A DNA stretch of 64,000 nt from Neoconidiobolus thromboides FSU 785 (taxonomy: Eukaryota > Entomophthoromycota > Entomophthoromycetes > Entomophthorales > Neoconidiobolaceae). The DNA lies in assembly GCA_025603075.1 (NCBI GenBank), contig MU626316.1, positions 46,699 through 110,698 on the forward strand, written 5' to 3'. A program made the position numbers and the translations under genes. How positions within the stretch are numbered: position 1 is the first letter of the stretch; each line of letters opens with the position of its first letter. The notes beneath the pieces are model-generated. The model worked only from the letters and a program-made list of their open reading frames with translations, had not been told where the DNA came from and did not search any database. Below, one piece after another: positions 49,642-61,521 of the stretch.

Positions 49642-52426
49642 TTAGGACATAGTTTTCTGCTGTAAGCTTTCCAATCTTACTCTTACTGCATTCGAATGAG
49701 CTTCTAAACCTTCGATCTCTGCCAAATGCATTACTATTGGACCCAAATCTCTGATCCCTTCTTTACTTAGATATTGGCTAGTAATGTACTTTTGAAAGGT
49801 ACTAGTGCCAACACCAGAATACATACGAGCATAACCATAAGTTGGTAATGTATGATTTGTGCCTGAGGCATAGTCTCCACAGCTAAATCAACAAGTTAAT
49901 GGTATATTACTATAAAAATATAAATTTAATTACCTTTCTGGCGAATAATGTCCCAAGAAAACTGAACCTGCGTTAACAATTTTATCCATCCACTGATGAG
50001 GTTCATCGGTCTGAATAATTAAATGTTCTGGTGCATAATCATTAGAAAAGGCAATGGCTTGTTCTTGGTTCTCAGTTGTTAATAAGAAAGAGTGTGCTAG
50101 AGATTTTTCAATGATATCTTTTCTGGGCAATACTTTTGCTTGAGATTCAACCTCTTTAAGGATATCTTGAATTTTAGCTTCATCCAAACCAACTGTAACT
50201 AATACCGATTGCGAGTCTTCTCCGTGTTCTGCCTGTGATAATAAATCAGAAGCAACAAACTTTGGGTTTGAAGTTGCGTCTGCAATAACAAGTATTTCTG
50301 AAGGCCCAGCTGGCATATCAATACTTACTAAGTTACTTGGGTCATTTTGTACAATCATTTTAGCGCAAGTAACATATTGGTTGCCGGGTCCACATATTTT
50401 ATCTACCTTTGGTACAGTATTTGTGCCATAAGCTAAAGCAGCTACTGCTTGTGCTCCACCAGCTTTCAAAATGTGAGTTGCTCCTACTTTTTCAGCTACA
50501 TAGACCACTTCTGGTGCAATTGTACCATCTTTTCTAGGAGGAGTTGCAAAAATAATTTCACTACACCCAGCTACTTTAGCTGGAATACCTAACATCAAAG
50601 CTGTAGATGGTAAAACTGCAGTACCCCCAGGAACATATAAGCCTACTCTTTCAATAGCCCTAGAAAATCTAGTACAAATAACCCCATTACTAGTCTCAAC
50701 CTCTAGAATCGTATCTTTTTCTTTTTGTGCCAAATGAAACTTTAATATATTTTCATAAGCCTTATCAATTGCTTGCTTAGTTTCTGGACTTAATTTCATG
50801 AATTTGGATGGGAAAGGAGCAACCATACATGTTTCTTCTAACTCTACTTGGTCAAACTTGGCGGTAAATTCCAATATAGCGCTATCCCCTTTTTGTCTTA
50901 CTTCTTGAAGGATTGGATCCACTCTATTGAATATCTCTTTATTGTTTAAAATTGGTCTCTTCAAAAGAGATTGTCTTTCATTTTCTGATATTTCATCGTG
51001 ATTATAAGTGGTTAATTGATAAGGTAGAGGCCAGGTGGGTTCTTTAACTTTAAATATATCGGGTGTAGGTAACTTGGCTTTCATTTGATTAAGATCTAAA
51101 TTCTTATTATCAATTTTTGGTAACCATTTAGGCTTAGCATCTCCAGCACGTCTTTGCACTTTCAATGATTTCTTTTGTAAATTATTTAACACTTCTCCTA
51201 ATCTGCTTCCAACCATCGCACATTTTACCATTAAAAAATACATTAAATCTGCCGCTTCGAAAGTTACATCATTTTTATTTTCTGCCTGGCATAATTCTTC
51301 AGCCTCCTCCATGATCTTGGAATTTAACAGCGATGGATCCGTGAACAATCTATGAGTGTATGATCCTTCTGGAGCCGAATTTTTACGACTTTGGATTGTT
51401 CTTTCTAATTCAACTAAACCATTTCCTTTTCCAAAACATGTAAGGGTTTCGAGATGGCAAAAACCTAAATATTTATAATTTGTAATTATCTATATTAATA
51501 TGATGATGATAAATACCTGAACCATGTTGGATGACAGTAAATTTTAATGTATCAAAGTCGCAATCCATCTCTATTTTCAACAAATGCTGATGGGAACCTG
51601 AAGTAATCCCTTTATGCCATAACCCTCTTTTACGAGAAAAATAAACACCCTGGCCTGTCTTTAAAGACTCCAAAACTGAAGAATAATTTGAATATACCAA
51701 ACCTAAACAAGTCCCTAGTTGATCAACTACACAAGTAGAAATTAATTGATCTTCTCTATCTGATTTAACTGGTGCCAATATTGCTTCTGCTAGGTTGAGT
51801 TTTTCATCTTTTCCTGGCTCTTCAGTAATCTCATCCAAAGTAAGTTGATGAGCTGGGATAATCGCATCTATGTTATTGTTTTTAAGCTGACTTAACATAC
51901 TTTTTTCGGGAAAACACAAGTTTTGAACTAGCCATTGACCGTTATATTGTTTACTTTGACTTTGAGATAATTGCAATATTAAAGTATTTGAGTTTAATTC
52001 AACGTTGTTTGAATGAAACCCAATGGTACTAAAATGGGGCAATATGATAGGCAAATTTGCTAAAAAATCTTCTTTTAGCGTTTTGTAATCAAGTAGGCAA
52101 CCAAATCTTTCTTTTGGAAATGAGGGCGCGATTGTTAGCAAATCTTTCAGATCATGGCTTTCTTTACACCACATTATCACTTGCTTGATTCCAATATCCA
52201 AAAAATTAAAAGCCAAATCACTATGACGTACATCTAGTAAAATACTAAAGTTAAATGGTTCGCTAAGCTCTTTGATATGCTGGATTACTTGATTAAAACC
52301 TTCCTCCTCCTGACCGCTCAAGTCAACTAATATGCTAGGCAGGTATTTGATTGCTGACAATAGTTTGTCTTCATTTGAGCTATATAAAGAAAAGAATTGC
52401 TCTAAGGTAATTAAAGGAAGTACCAT
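49642..52426 (-). CDS. HIS4: trifunctional histidine biosynthesis protein HIS4
   Basis: Carries three activities: phosphoribosyl-AMP cyclohydrolase, phosphoribosyl-ATP pyrophosphatase and histidinol dehydrogenase (steps 3, 2 and the last two). Exons 51517-52426, 49934-51464 and 49642-49882 give 893 residues. An N-terminal region (1-200) is followed by the cyclohydrolase ([35 protein letters not shown]), then the pyrophosphatase ([31 protein letters not shown]) and the dehydrogenase ([68 protein letters not shown] with zinc-site Gln/His, [22 protein letters not shown]). Ordinary fungal fusion order. All key blocks look intact. Confidence 0.97.
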
Positions 52427-53119
52427 TTTATATATTTAAAAGTGGAAATAAATGTTTAAAAAATTAAATGATGTGAACAATCAAATGTCTTATATAGTGT
52501 CATAAGCTTGTTTTATATTTCGTCACCGTAAACTATCATATTGGGCAAAATCACCATTTTTAGACTTTGTTATCAAATTATTATAATTTATTCTGCAAAT
52601 GGATGACTAAATTTAACTCATCTCTTTTAACTTTTGCCCAATCTAATGTAAGGTTTAGATCGTAGTTTGTTCATTTTTACTAATTTACATGTCATTGCTT
52701 TATAAGCACCAATGAAATACATACTTCATACTCCTTAAAAATTTATAGTTTATACAACAATTTCAACTTAAAGCTATCCTTTACTTTGATAATTGCGGAA
52801 TTTTCATAAATTGATTGCTCTTTTTTAAAAATTGTTTGCCAGGTTTATATTCTAGGAAAATTTTGATTTACCGAAAACTGGTAATGAATTTATAAAAATT
52901 GCTAATTATCAAAAAAAAACCCGCAACTCTGTCTTGTAGATGTAATAATATACAATTGTCTCAGCTCTTTTACAAGTTTTTTAATGATAGTTTTTAGTCA
53001 AGTCATCAAAGCAATCGATTTTTTTATAGTATATTTTTAAATTTTAGCTGAATTCAGTGTTTCTTTTAAATCAATGGTTAAAATGGTTATAGAGGCTTCA
53101 ACAGTTGTATTCAATATTT
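52427..53119. other. intergenic region upstream of HIS4
   Basis: HIS4 promoter side, no coding signal. Confidence 0.5.
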
Positions 53120-53219
53120 GAGGATGTTTTTTTGGTTTCATTACTTTTTCCATTTTTTGAGTGCTATTTGAATGGAAAATTTATTAGCAAAATTCTTAAA
53201 CAAAAAAAAATGCATTCCC
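53120..53219 (-). mobile_element. short hairpin MITE, copy 12
   Basis: Reverse orientation, GAGGATGT start, with a perfect ATTT duplication. Confidence 0.85.
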
Positions 53220-53246
53220 ATTTCTTGCCTTAGATTTTATGCATAT

Positions 53247-53345
53247 GAGGATGTATTTTTGTGTTTAAGAATTTTACCAACAAATTTTCCACTTAAATGG
53301 CGCTTAAAAAATAGAAAAAATAATGAAGTCAAAAAAGACACTCTC
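53247..53345 (+). mobile_element. short hairpin MITE, copy 13
   Basis: GAGGATGT start, GACACTCTC end, with a perfect ATAT duplication; only 27 bases from copy 12 and in opposite orientation. Confidence 0.85.
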
Positions 53346-53526
53346 ATATTGTAAAAATGTTTACGCTATTGAGCTATTAAGTAGAGCCTTATATTTTGAG
53401 ATACATGTAAAATACCTATCAGCTAAAAAATAAATTTTAGACATGTTTGCTTATTAAATTAAAATTTTCGATAATAAATACTTTGTCTCTGCTTTAATAT
53501 CACGTTTTGCCACATATTGTTTATTT

Positions 53527-53623
53527 GGGGATGTATTTTTTGTTTTCGAGCTTTACTGATAGCTTTTCCACTTTACTAGCGTTTAAAAGATGAAAAAAGT
53601 AATGAAACCAAAAAAACACCCTC
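53527..53623 (+). mobile_element. short hairpin MITE, copy 14
   Basis: GGGGATGT to ACACCCTC, with a perfect ATTT duplication; interior more diverged than in most copies. Confidence 0.85.
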
Positions 53624-54116
53624 ATTTAAATTATATAAGATATTAAAAGTACATGTTTATTAAAAATTTAAGACTTAAGTGGGTCCTATTGACCTTTGAG
53701 TAAATGAACTTGATTTTAATTATAGTCTATTAGTTATTTTTTTAATTGTAATTTATTAGTATTCCGTGATCAACAAATTCATTTTAAGTCACAGAATTAA
53801 ATTTTATTAACTTTACTTATTTAATAATTTTATTTACTGTTTGTTTAAAGTAAAAACGATATAACTTCAAAATCATACAAAATATTCATTATTTAAAATA
53901 TCATTCATATCCTTCTTATTATCAATTATACTAGTTTAAAGCCAAAAACATATTACTTATTACATAAAGTGTATATTTAAATTTAGCCAAAAGGTATTTA
54001 GATTTTGAAGACATTTACTAACCTAGTGTAAATATGTATTTTTTAAAATACAGAGTTTAAGTGGGGGGCGATTATAGTTTTAAAGTCAATGATTTAACTT
54101 CTATGATTGACTATAT

Positions 54117-54211
54117 GGGGATATGTTTTTTTGTCCAAGAATTTTACTACAATCTTTCCACTCAAATAGTGCTTAAAAAATGGAAAAATAACGAAACTAA
54201 AAAACAGCCCA
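54117..54211 (+). mobile_element. short hairpin MITE, copy 15
   Basis: GGGGATATG start, ACAGCCCA end, with a perfect ATAT duplication. Confidence 0.85.
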
Positions 54212-54228
54212 ATATGTATTTTATATAT

Positions 54229-54323
54229 GAGGATGTTTTTTATTTCATTACTTTTCCATTTTTTAAGTGCTATTTAAGTAAAAAAATTGTTAGTAAAATT
54301 TTTAGACAAAAAAATACGTTCCC
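54229..54323 (-). mobile_element. short hairpin MITE, copy 16
   Basis: Reverse orientation, GAGGATGT to ACGTTCCC, with a perfect ATAT duplication; 17 bases from copy 15. Confidence 0.8.
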
Positions 54324-54866
54324 ATATATTTTGTATGTTTTTAATGTTTTGATCCAACTGTTCATATTACTAAATACATCTAATCAACAAAAGGACTTGG
54401 AACCAAAAAATCTCATAAATTATGTGTTCCACTAAAATTGCAAGCTCATAATCTCAATTTGGGAATAAAATCCTCCAATTTTTTAAAAATAGGCTGCTTT
54501 CCTTTAAATAATTGATTAACTAAAATAAGCTTACAGGTAAGTTAGGACCTTGTGATTACAATGGCTTAATAAATACAAAACTATACTCTTTTTCTCGCAA
54601 ATTACTATAGAAAAATAAGATACAAGATTAATTATAGTATTTTCAAAGTTTGTTTGTTAATATTGATCTTTTTAATCTAGGCTAAGCCCTATTTTGCTAT
54701 TAGGCTTAAATCAGTTCCCTGTCTTAAATGATATAATTATAAAGCTCGGAAACCAAAGTATTATCATCATTTTGTTAAAATAAGCTATAAATACTGTAAA
54801 TTCTTCCACAAAATAAAAAGACAATACTGATAACTATAAATATTGATATATAAATTTTAAAAAAAA
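54324..54866. other. intergenic region
   Basis: No gene seen. The open frame at 54061-54435 runs through two MITE copies and is not a gene. Confidence 0.5.
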
Positions 54867-55172
54867 ATGAAGATTTGTAATAATACATTTAAAAACTATT
54901 CTCCGGTTTCTTCACAACATTCAATTGGTCGTAAATCTGCTTCTGATAATATAATAGTAGAATCTGTCTTACCTTTAGAATATATCGAAGAAATAAGAAG
55001 GATAGACTTTGATGACATGCTAATGATAGGATTTTCAATCCCTGTGCCGAATAAAACTAGGTCCAAATCTATCCCTCTAAAAAGGGTTATACCGACTTTA
55101 AGACTTTCATTGACACCTGCTAATGCTAGAACAGATTCACTTAACCAAAAAGCAATGAAATTTTACGTATAA
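54867..55172 (+). CDS. hypothetical small protein
   Basis: A single exon of 101 residues beginning MKICNNTFKNYSPVSSQH. Composition is polar with Ser/Arg/Lys-rich parts (RKSAS, NKTRSKSIPLKR) and an acidic middle (EYIEEIRRIDFDDM). There is no signal peptide, membrane segment or named domain. Codon use and lack of long A/T-only runs favour a real gene. No paralogue in the window. Function unknown. Confidence 0.5.
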   Translation: MKICNNTFKNYSPVSSQHSIGRKSASDNIIVESVLPLEYIEEIRRIDFDDMLMIGFSIPVPNKTRSKSIPLKRVIPTLRLSLTPANARTDSLNQKAMKFYV

Positions 55173-56241
55173 AGGATGTTGTAGCCGGCTATATACTTAC
55201 CCTTGATTTCACTAAGTTTTAACTATTTAATGTTCCATTTGTAAATTTACTTAGAGTATTTTAATTTTAATTAATAAATTCTGATACATCCAATTTGTTC
55301 AATTATTGTTTTATTGTCAATTTGCTTAATGTTGGATTTTAACACTGTTTTTAGGTATTATTGAATACAAGATACCCTTTATATCTAAAATATTAAATAG
55401 AAAAGAAGAGAGCCTACCACTCACTTGATAAGATCATACTTAAACTAACAAAATTTAAAATGTCTATTAAATGAATTTGAAAACATCGTCATTAATGGAT
55501 TTGAAACAATTTTTTGACAATCAAGCTTTTAAGAATAAATATAAATAAGTTTTCCAATTAAAGTATATAACATCTATATGTTTTATTTAACTTTAGTTAT
55601 TATGTTGTTAATGTACCATGACATGACAGTCATATATATTAATAGATTCTTAAATGAAACTCATATTTAAAAATAGATTTATTTTGATGTTAATATTGTA
55701 ATTTAATCAACTTTAGTGAGAAAAGTTCATTCTATGAAGATCCTCCAATCGATTCCCAAACTCTTGTATGCTAAAATAATATAATTGGTTGCCAAAATAT
55801 ATTAAATGAAATAAAATAGTCAAATGTTTAAAAATGACTTAAATAAATAACAGACATGTATAAGTGTTTTTAAAAAAGTAAAAAATGAGATACACTTGAT
55901 CAAATATTTATCTATTATATTCGTTTTTTATCAATAAACTTCACAATAAGATTTGCAATTTATTTTAAATTCAATATTTCAATCTTTTTTATTATTATTT
56001 TAAAACCAATACTAAATTTGGAAATTTAATTAACATTTGAAACATAACTGATAATTCTATTTAATTAGCTGATCAAATAACAACTATCTCCTTCAAATTA
56101 AGCTATTAGTTCATCAAATTCAATAAAAGCTACAGAAAATTTAAAAGCAATCACTAATAAAGATCAGTGTGATCTACAGTAAAATTTTAAAAATGTGCAT
56201 CAAACCAAAAAAAACTACAATTGGAAATGGGAGTATAAGCA
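55173..56241. other. intergenic region
   Basis: No coding signal found. Confidence 0.5.
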
Positions 56242-56242
56242 A

Positions 56243-56349
56243 TATATAAAAGACCTTCATTTAGCATTAAAGTTATATTATCTTTTCTATTCTAATAAAC
56301 GAACAGCAGCGCTGTATAGATTTATTGTGAACCTTAATATTTATTAACT
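56243..56349 (+). promoter_or_regulatory. promoter and leader of secreted-protein gene A
   Basis: TATATAAAAG at 56243-56252 lies 107 bases before the ATG. The following leader (ATTATCTTTTCTATTCTAAT, AACAGCAGCG, TTTATTAACT) closely matches the leader of the paralogue at 62400, so promoter and leader were duplicated with the gene or are under selection. Confidence 0.65.
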
Positions 56350-57021
56350 ATGAAATTCAATTTATTACTTGCTACTGTTGCCTTGAGCGCTGTGATGGCC
56401 GTGCCATCTCAAATGAACAAACCATCTCAAGACAGTTTAGCTTTAATGACCAACGGAGCCCCTGCTAAAAAAGAAGCTGCTCCAAAACCAAAGAAGTCTG
56501 GAGGTGTAGGTGCTAAGATTGATCTCAAATCTTATGCTTCCCCAGCAAATTATAGAAAATTGTTGTTGGATTTAAAATTAGACGCAAAGATCCCAGGCCT
56601 TACCGATGAACTTAAAGATAGTCTTGTTGAACAGGTTGTTTCTAGTATCCGTGGAGTTATCGTTGGATTCTGTAACGAAAAGATCCCACCTGTTTACGCA
56701 GAAAATAAGGACTTTATTGATGAATTAGTAGGTGATGTTGCTGATTTCTTAGCTAAGAGACCTGAAAGAATTCCAAAACTCACCGAGCTTGCTGTTGCTC
56801 ACTTAAAGAAAAACCCAGATGGTCTTTCTTACCTTAAAACCAACTTTGAATTCCTTAAAGAAATCTTTGTTGGCCCATTAGCTGAAATAGAAGCCGGTAT
56901 CTTTGCTAAGATTAAAGAGAGACAACCAAGTGTCGATCAGCAAATTAAAGATTCTGCTAAAGCCATTCACGAAGTCGAACTTTTCCCAGAAGAATACTAC
57001 CAAAGATTTGTAAGCTACTAA
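56350..57021 (+). CDS. secreted protein of an unknown helical family (paralogue A)
   Basis: A single exon of 223 residues. It opens with a clear signal peptide (MKFNLLLATVALSAVMAVP, cleavage expected near AVP-S), then a basic Ala/Lys/Pro linker (residues 25-50) and a conserved helical region (SPANYRKLLLDLKLDAKIPG, VGFCNEKIPPVYAENKDFID, ERIPKLTELAVAHLKKNPDG). It ends EEYYQRFVSY. Only one Cys in the mature part (GFCNEK). The paralogue at 62400-63062 is colinear. No domain recognised; for a fungus such proteins may be effectors or wall/secretory proteins, but this is open. Confidence 0.85.
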   Translation: MKFNLLLATVALSAVMAVPSQMNKPSQDSLALMTNGAPAKKEAAPKPKKSGGVGAKIDLKSYASPANYRKLLLDLKLDAKIPGLTDELKDSLVEQVVSSIRGVIVGFCNEKIPPVYAENKDFIDELVGDVADFLAKRPERIPKLTELAVAHLKKNPDGLSYLKTNFEFLKEIFVGPLAEIEAGIFAKIKERQPSVDQQIKDSAKAIHEVELFPEEYYQRFVSY

Positions 57022-58065
57022 AATGAATATATTGTTTAATAAATCTTAAAGAAAACCTTATAAATTTTGAAATAATATTAAGAAAATATTCAGATGATAC
57101 TTTAACGTTTTAATCTCTATATAGCTATTTACCGCTTTTGCGGACTATTGCTCCACCCTTGTATATAGTTGTTGAGATTGGATTTATAGTAAATCATTTA
57201 TTTAAATCAAAGCTAAAAATAAGTGAAGATTTGAAACTTTTTATTAATATGCGATAAAAGATGGCTTATATTGTCAGTTTATAAATTTGATACTATAAGT
57301 TATTAGCTTTATGCTGGGATTTTTATGTAGATTTTAGTAGGGGGTGGCTATTTTAACCCAGAATCATATAAAACAAATTTTAGAAAAAAATGCTTAACTA
57401 TAACCTAATTTATTAATTGTCAGGACTTAAATCTAAAAATATATTCTCAACTATCAATAATTTTTTCGCCAGAATATGTATTAATAAAATAAATATAACT
57501 GCTATATTTATTAAAACCTGTATAAAAACTTTAAAACCATTAATTTATAATAATTGCGGAATTTTTCTATATAATTATACAATTAAACTTTAATAGTTAT
57601 AATATCAAATTAAAATTATCATGTATTTTTTATATATTTGCTTAAAAAGCTAATAAGTTTTTAGATAACATGTAGATATAAGAAATATAAATTGTTAGCT
57701 ATTATTACAACTAGTTTCAAATGAAAATTAAAAATAAAGTTTAAAATTTAAATAAAATTATACTAAAACTTAATGATTTTTTCTATATTTCAATAAAACA
57801 TAATTTATAAATTAACTTTAAACTATTTATTTATTTATTTATTTATTTATTTATTATAGCTTTGTTAATAATTTATTTTTATATTATTAAATTCAAAATA
57901 TAAAAATCGTATAAAAGTTTTTTTAGTTTGATCACTTTTTTATTTTTTTAATGCTACTAAGTAAAAAAAAATCTTAGTGAGTTTAAACAAAAACAAATAT
58001 TGTTATATAATTGATATTTCTTATTTCAAGGTACCTTTAATATTTAAGAAAACATTAGCAATAAT
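57022..58065. other. intergenic region
   Basis: A/T-rich, with a TTTA tetranucleotide run at about 57825-57853. No gene seen. Confidence 0.5.
57825..57853. repeat. TTTA microsatellite
   Basis: About seven TTTA units in tandem. Confidence 0.85.
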
Positions 58066-58164
58066 GGGGGTGTTTTTTTGTGTTTAAGAATTTTACTAAC
58101 AATCTTTCCACTCAAATAGTGCTTTAAAAATGGAAAAAATAATGAAATCAAAAAAAACACTCCC
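58066..58164 (+). mobile_element. short hairpin MITE, copy 17
   Basis: GGGGGTGT start, CACTCCC end. Flanks TAAT/AATA do not give an exact 4-base duplication. The interior is well conserved. Confidence 0.8.
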
Positions 58165-58640
58165 AATAGTAAATAAAATAATGTCATATTAAATTATATT
58201 TATTTATAAATAATTCCTTAGTTTAGTATTATAAATACTAATATAAACTATTGATTTTTAAATAATACTTAAAAAAATCAATTGAACAATTATAAAAATT
58301 ATTGTTTTCTACATTTTATGAAATTTATGCCTAAAGTTTACTGCTTTATACTAATTATAAAAATCTGAAAACCTAAAAAAAAGTTTTATAAAAACTCATC
58401 AAATAAACATACATGATATTAAAAAGAGTTATTTAATATTGTGAAACATCGTTTTACCACCTCCACGATTGATTATAACACAATAACCACTTAAATTGTT
58501 GTGTTCTCGAGTTCGGAGACAATCAATCCCATGCTCTTATTTTGATTTACTATGAGGATTTGTAATTTCATTCCAGACAATATTATCCCCTCGTTTTGCT
58601 ATCCATACTTATTAGGAGTATAAAAGAGATTTTAGAATAT

Positions 58641-58738
58641 GGGGGTGTTTTTTTAGCTTCATTACTTTTTCCATCTTTTAAGCACTATTTGAGCGGAAAA
58701 GTTGTTAGTAAAATTCTTAAACACAAAAATCTATCCCC
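58641..58738 (-). mobile_element. short hairpin MITE, copy 18
   Basis: Reverse orientation, GGGGGTGT start to CTATCCCC end, with a perfect ATAT duplication. Confidence 0.85.
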
Positions 58739-59468
58739 ATATAGTAGCTCAAGACTTTTTAACTGAATTATTCTCTAATATCTCATACATTTAATAAAGC
58801 CACTAAATTTTCTTAATAGTATTTTACGTAGATTTTACATTGGTATTGTCTATTCTATTTGTTTTACATAGTCTGTAGCCTATTACATGCTATTCTCCAT
58901 AATCGAAGTCTACCTTAGTCACATAAAGTAAGACCTTTCAACCTACAGCTAGTCAATCAAACAAGAACTGCTTTTGATTCCAACCACTGAGTACCATGTT
59001 CCACACTATTTTAATTTTTAAAAAGCTTCTATATTAACTTTAATTTAAAGCTTCCTTATTTAACTTTAATTCTAATTTTAACTTTAACATTAATATTAAT
59101 TTTAAAAAATATTTTTTCTAGGAATTTATAATGCTTATTATGGTTATTTAAATAAACTTAACTTTTTAAATATTTGTATTTAATAATAATAATAATAATA
59201 ACTTATAGTTAAATTTTTATTTGTAAAGAACTCAATGTAAACTTTTTGGATAAATATTGTTGAAAGTTAAAAGGTTAAAAAAATAACTTTTTCAGATATA
59301 TAGATGATTTTGATGTTAGTTTAATGCTAAAAGAAATTATGTTTTTTACCCACCTAACTTTGAATAATGTTTATTAGAAAACTTAATGCTAGATAAAGAA
59401 AGACTTTAATTATATAAGTTTTGTTTTTTCATTATTATTAATCAAATTATAAATAAATAAATATATAT
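58739..59468. other. intergenic region
   Basis: No gene seen. It contains an AAT/ATT-rich stretch near 59180-59200 and TTAACTTTAA-type repeats near 59030-59100. Confidence 0.5.
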
Positions 59469-59567
59469 GGGGATGTATTTTTATATTTAAGAATTTTCCT
59501 AACAACCTTTCCGCTTAAATGGTGCTTAAAAGATGGAAAAAGTGATGAAACTAAAAGGAACATCCCC
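59469..59567 (+). mobile_element. short hairpin MITE, copy 19
   Basis: GGGGATGT to ACATCCCC, with a perfect ATAT duplication. It lies about 200 bases upstream of the transposase-like remnant. Confidence 0.9.
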
Positions 59568-59779
59568 ATATAATATATAACTATATAATTATACAAATAG
59601 AGTTATTTGACTTTATTTTTTGTTGAAATAAAAATAAAACAAAAACTTTCATAATCTTCGAAATGGAATTTTTGAAAATTTCAATACAATAAGGAGGGAT
59701 ACACAATACAAACATTGTAATTCATTTACATCAATTTTAAGAGCTACTTATAACAACCCAGGGTTCATGGAATTCTATA

Positions 59780-61390
59780 ATTAAACGAAACAAAGAAAAG
59801 ATATATTATCAAAGCTTATTATCGATAATAATAAACTTGATCAAGCAATGTATAAAATTAGTGCTTTGAGGGAAACAGGGAATAAAAATCAACAAGTAGC
59901 GTTATTATCAACTATAGCTTCAGTATATTCTTTTGATGAATGTAAAACTTTTGGATTTAATATAAATAGAAATCAATATGATTATTCAAAAGCAAGTAAT
60001 AATAATAATAAAATATCAACATTGCAACCTAATATTAGAAATACAAAAAAAATTAGATGAGCAAATTGAAACTATTATACAATATTTACTAAATGATTCA
60101 ACTATTTCATCAAGATTTGGGAGTGTTTTTTTTGACTTCATTATTTCTTCCATTTTTTAAGCACTATTTAAGCGGAAAATTTGTTAGTAAAACTCTTAAA
60201 CACAAAAATACATCCCCATTTAATAAAAAAATAATGATAGTGAATATTCATCAGGCAATATATTTATATTAAATAAAAGTAGAAGAATGACATATAGTAA
60301 ATATTTTAATGATTTAAAAGATAAATCAGTAGCTAGGTCAACATCTTTTAAATATATACCAAGTAATTTTAAAAATGCAGTAAGAAAAACAGATTTATCT
60401 AATACATGTGCCCAGTATACAGTTAGAAAAAAGTTATTCGGAAATAAAATAAATACAGCAATAAAAAACAAAGTAGAGATAAAAGAAATTTTCAATGAAG
60501 AAGAAAACTATATAAATTATATAAATTCTGTGTTGATACTCAAAAAAACGCATTTAATGAAACTATTAAAAAATTAAATAATAAAAGTTGTATAATAATT
60601 TTAGACTTTAAACAAAATATGGAAATAGGAACAAGACCAGATTCAATAAATCTAGATCATTATAATAAACAAGCTATATCAGTATTAGGCTTTGGTGTAT
60701 TATATTTAAAAGATCATAAAACAATAGGCAAAATTTACTTTGATTATTTATCTGAAATATTGAATCATGATTCAGCATATGCAGGAGATTGTTTAATCGA
60801 TTTAATCTCTACAGAGCTTTTATTTAAAAAGTTTACAAAAATTAATATATGGGCAGACACAGGAAATCATTTTAAATCCCAAGAGTTCCTACATTATATA
60901 TTTAAACAAGTTTCTAAAATAAATGGTAGTTCAAATATTGATGTTAATTTTTTTGTTGAGCATCATGGAAAAAGTATAGTTAATGAACATTTCGGAAACC
61001 TTTCAAAATGGAAAAGTACTTTTGAAGCGTTAGATAAAATAGAAGATATCAATCAATTAATTTCAAGATTTGAGGCTTTTATTTGTAAACATAATAAAAT
61101 TAATAATTCGACTATTAGTAATGGGAAAACAGATATAGTTTTAAAAAAGTATGAAACAAACAAAAATACAAAAAGAATAATAGAGATACAAGGCATTAAG
61201 AATATTTACATTTTATTAAACATAACAATAAACTACATTGTTATCCAGTATCTGATACATAAAAAAAAAGCGATATAATTCCAATTAGAGTTATAGAGTC
61301 TGTAGAAAATAGAAAAATTAAAAGATCAATCCCAGCTTACCTTATGAAAATAACAGAGAATTTAAAATTTTCGATATTTACTAAGCAAGT
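59780..61390 (+). pseudogene. transposase-like gene, broken by a MITE and frame shifts
   Basis: Successive open pieces (59848-60060, 60000-60118, 60233-60577, 60528-61270, about 61205-61400) read as one protein with frame changes. The N-terminal part has AMYKISALRETGN and FDECKTFGFNINR. The core has ILDFKQNMEIGT (first Asp), then NIWADTGNHFKSQEF (second Asp) and FFVEHHGKSIVNEHFGNL (the HGK box, where relatives carry Asp after it and this copy has Asn/Glu). This spacing and these boxes match eukaryotic DDE/D transposases with an RNase H fold that have DxGxxxFK and HGKxxxD motifs; superfamily not fixed. A short MITE at 60119-60217 splits it. No terminal repeats of its own found. Confidence 0.65.
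60119..60217 (-). mobile_element. short hairpin MITE, copy 20, inside the transposase-like gene
   Basis: Reverse orientation, GGGAGTGT to ACATCCCC, with a perfect ATTT duplication. Taking out the element and one duplication brings the reading of the two sides together. Confidence 0.88.
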
Positions 61391-61423
61391 AGTTTGTTGA
61401 ATGATAGAAATAGATTATTAAAT

Positions 61424-61521
61424 GGGGATGTATTTTTTTGTTTAAGAACTTTACTAACAATCTTTCCGCTCAAACAGGGCTTAAAAAGTGGAAAAGTAAT
61501 GAAACCAAAAAAAACATCCCC
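61424..61521 (+). mobile_element. short hairpin MITE, copy 21
   Basis: GGGGATGT to ACATCCCC, with a perfect AAAT duplication. It lies just after the transposase-like remnant. Confidence 0.9.

Noticed and set aside
54061-54435. Plus-strand frame of 124 codons
   Set aside because: Starts without ATG and runs through two MITE copies.
58440-58560. Less A/T-rich patch with GAGTTCGGAGAC, considered as a possible tRNA or small RNA
   Set aside because: No cloverleaf with paired acceptor, D, anticodon and T arms could be drawn on either strand.
60220-60495. Minus-strand hydrophobic open frame of 91 residues
   Set aside because: Antisense to the transposase-like gene, which reads with family motifs on the plus strand.
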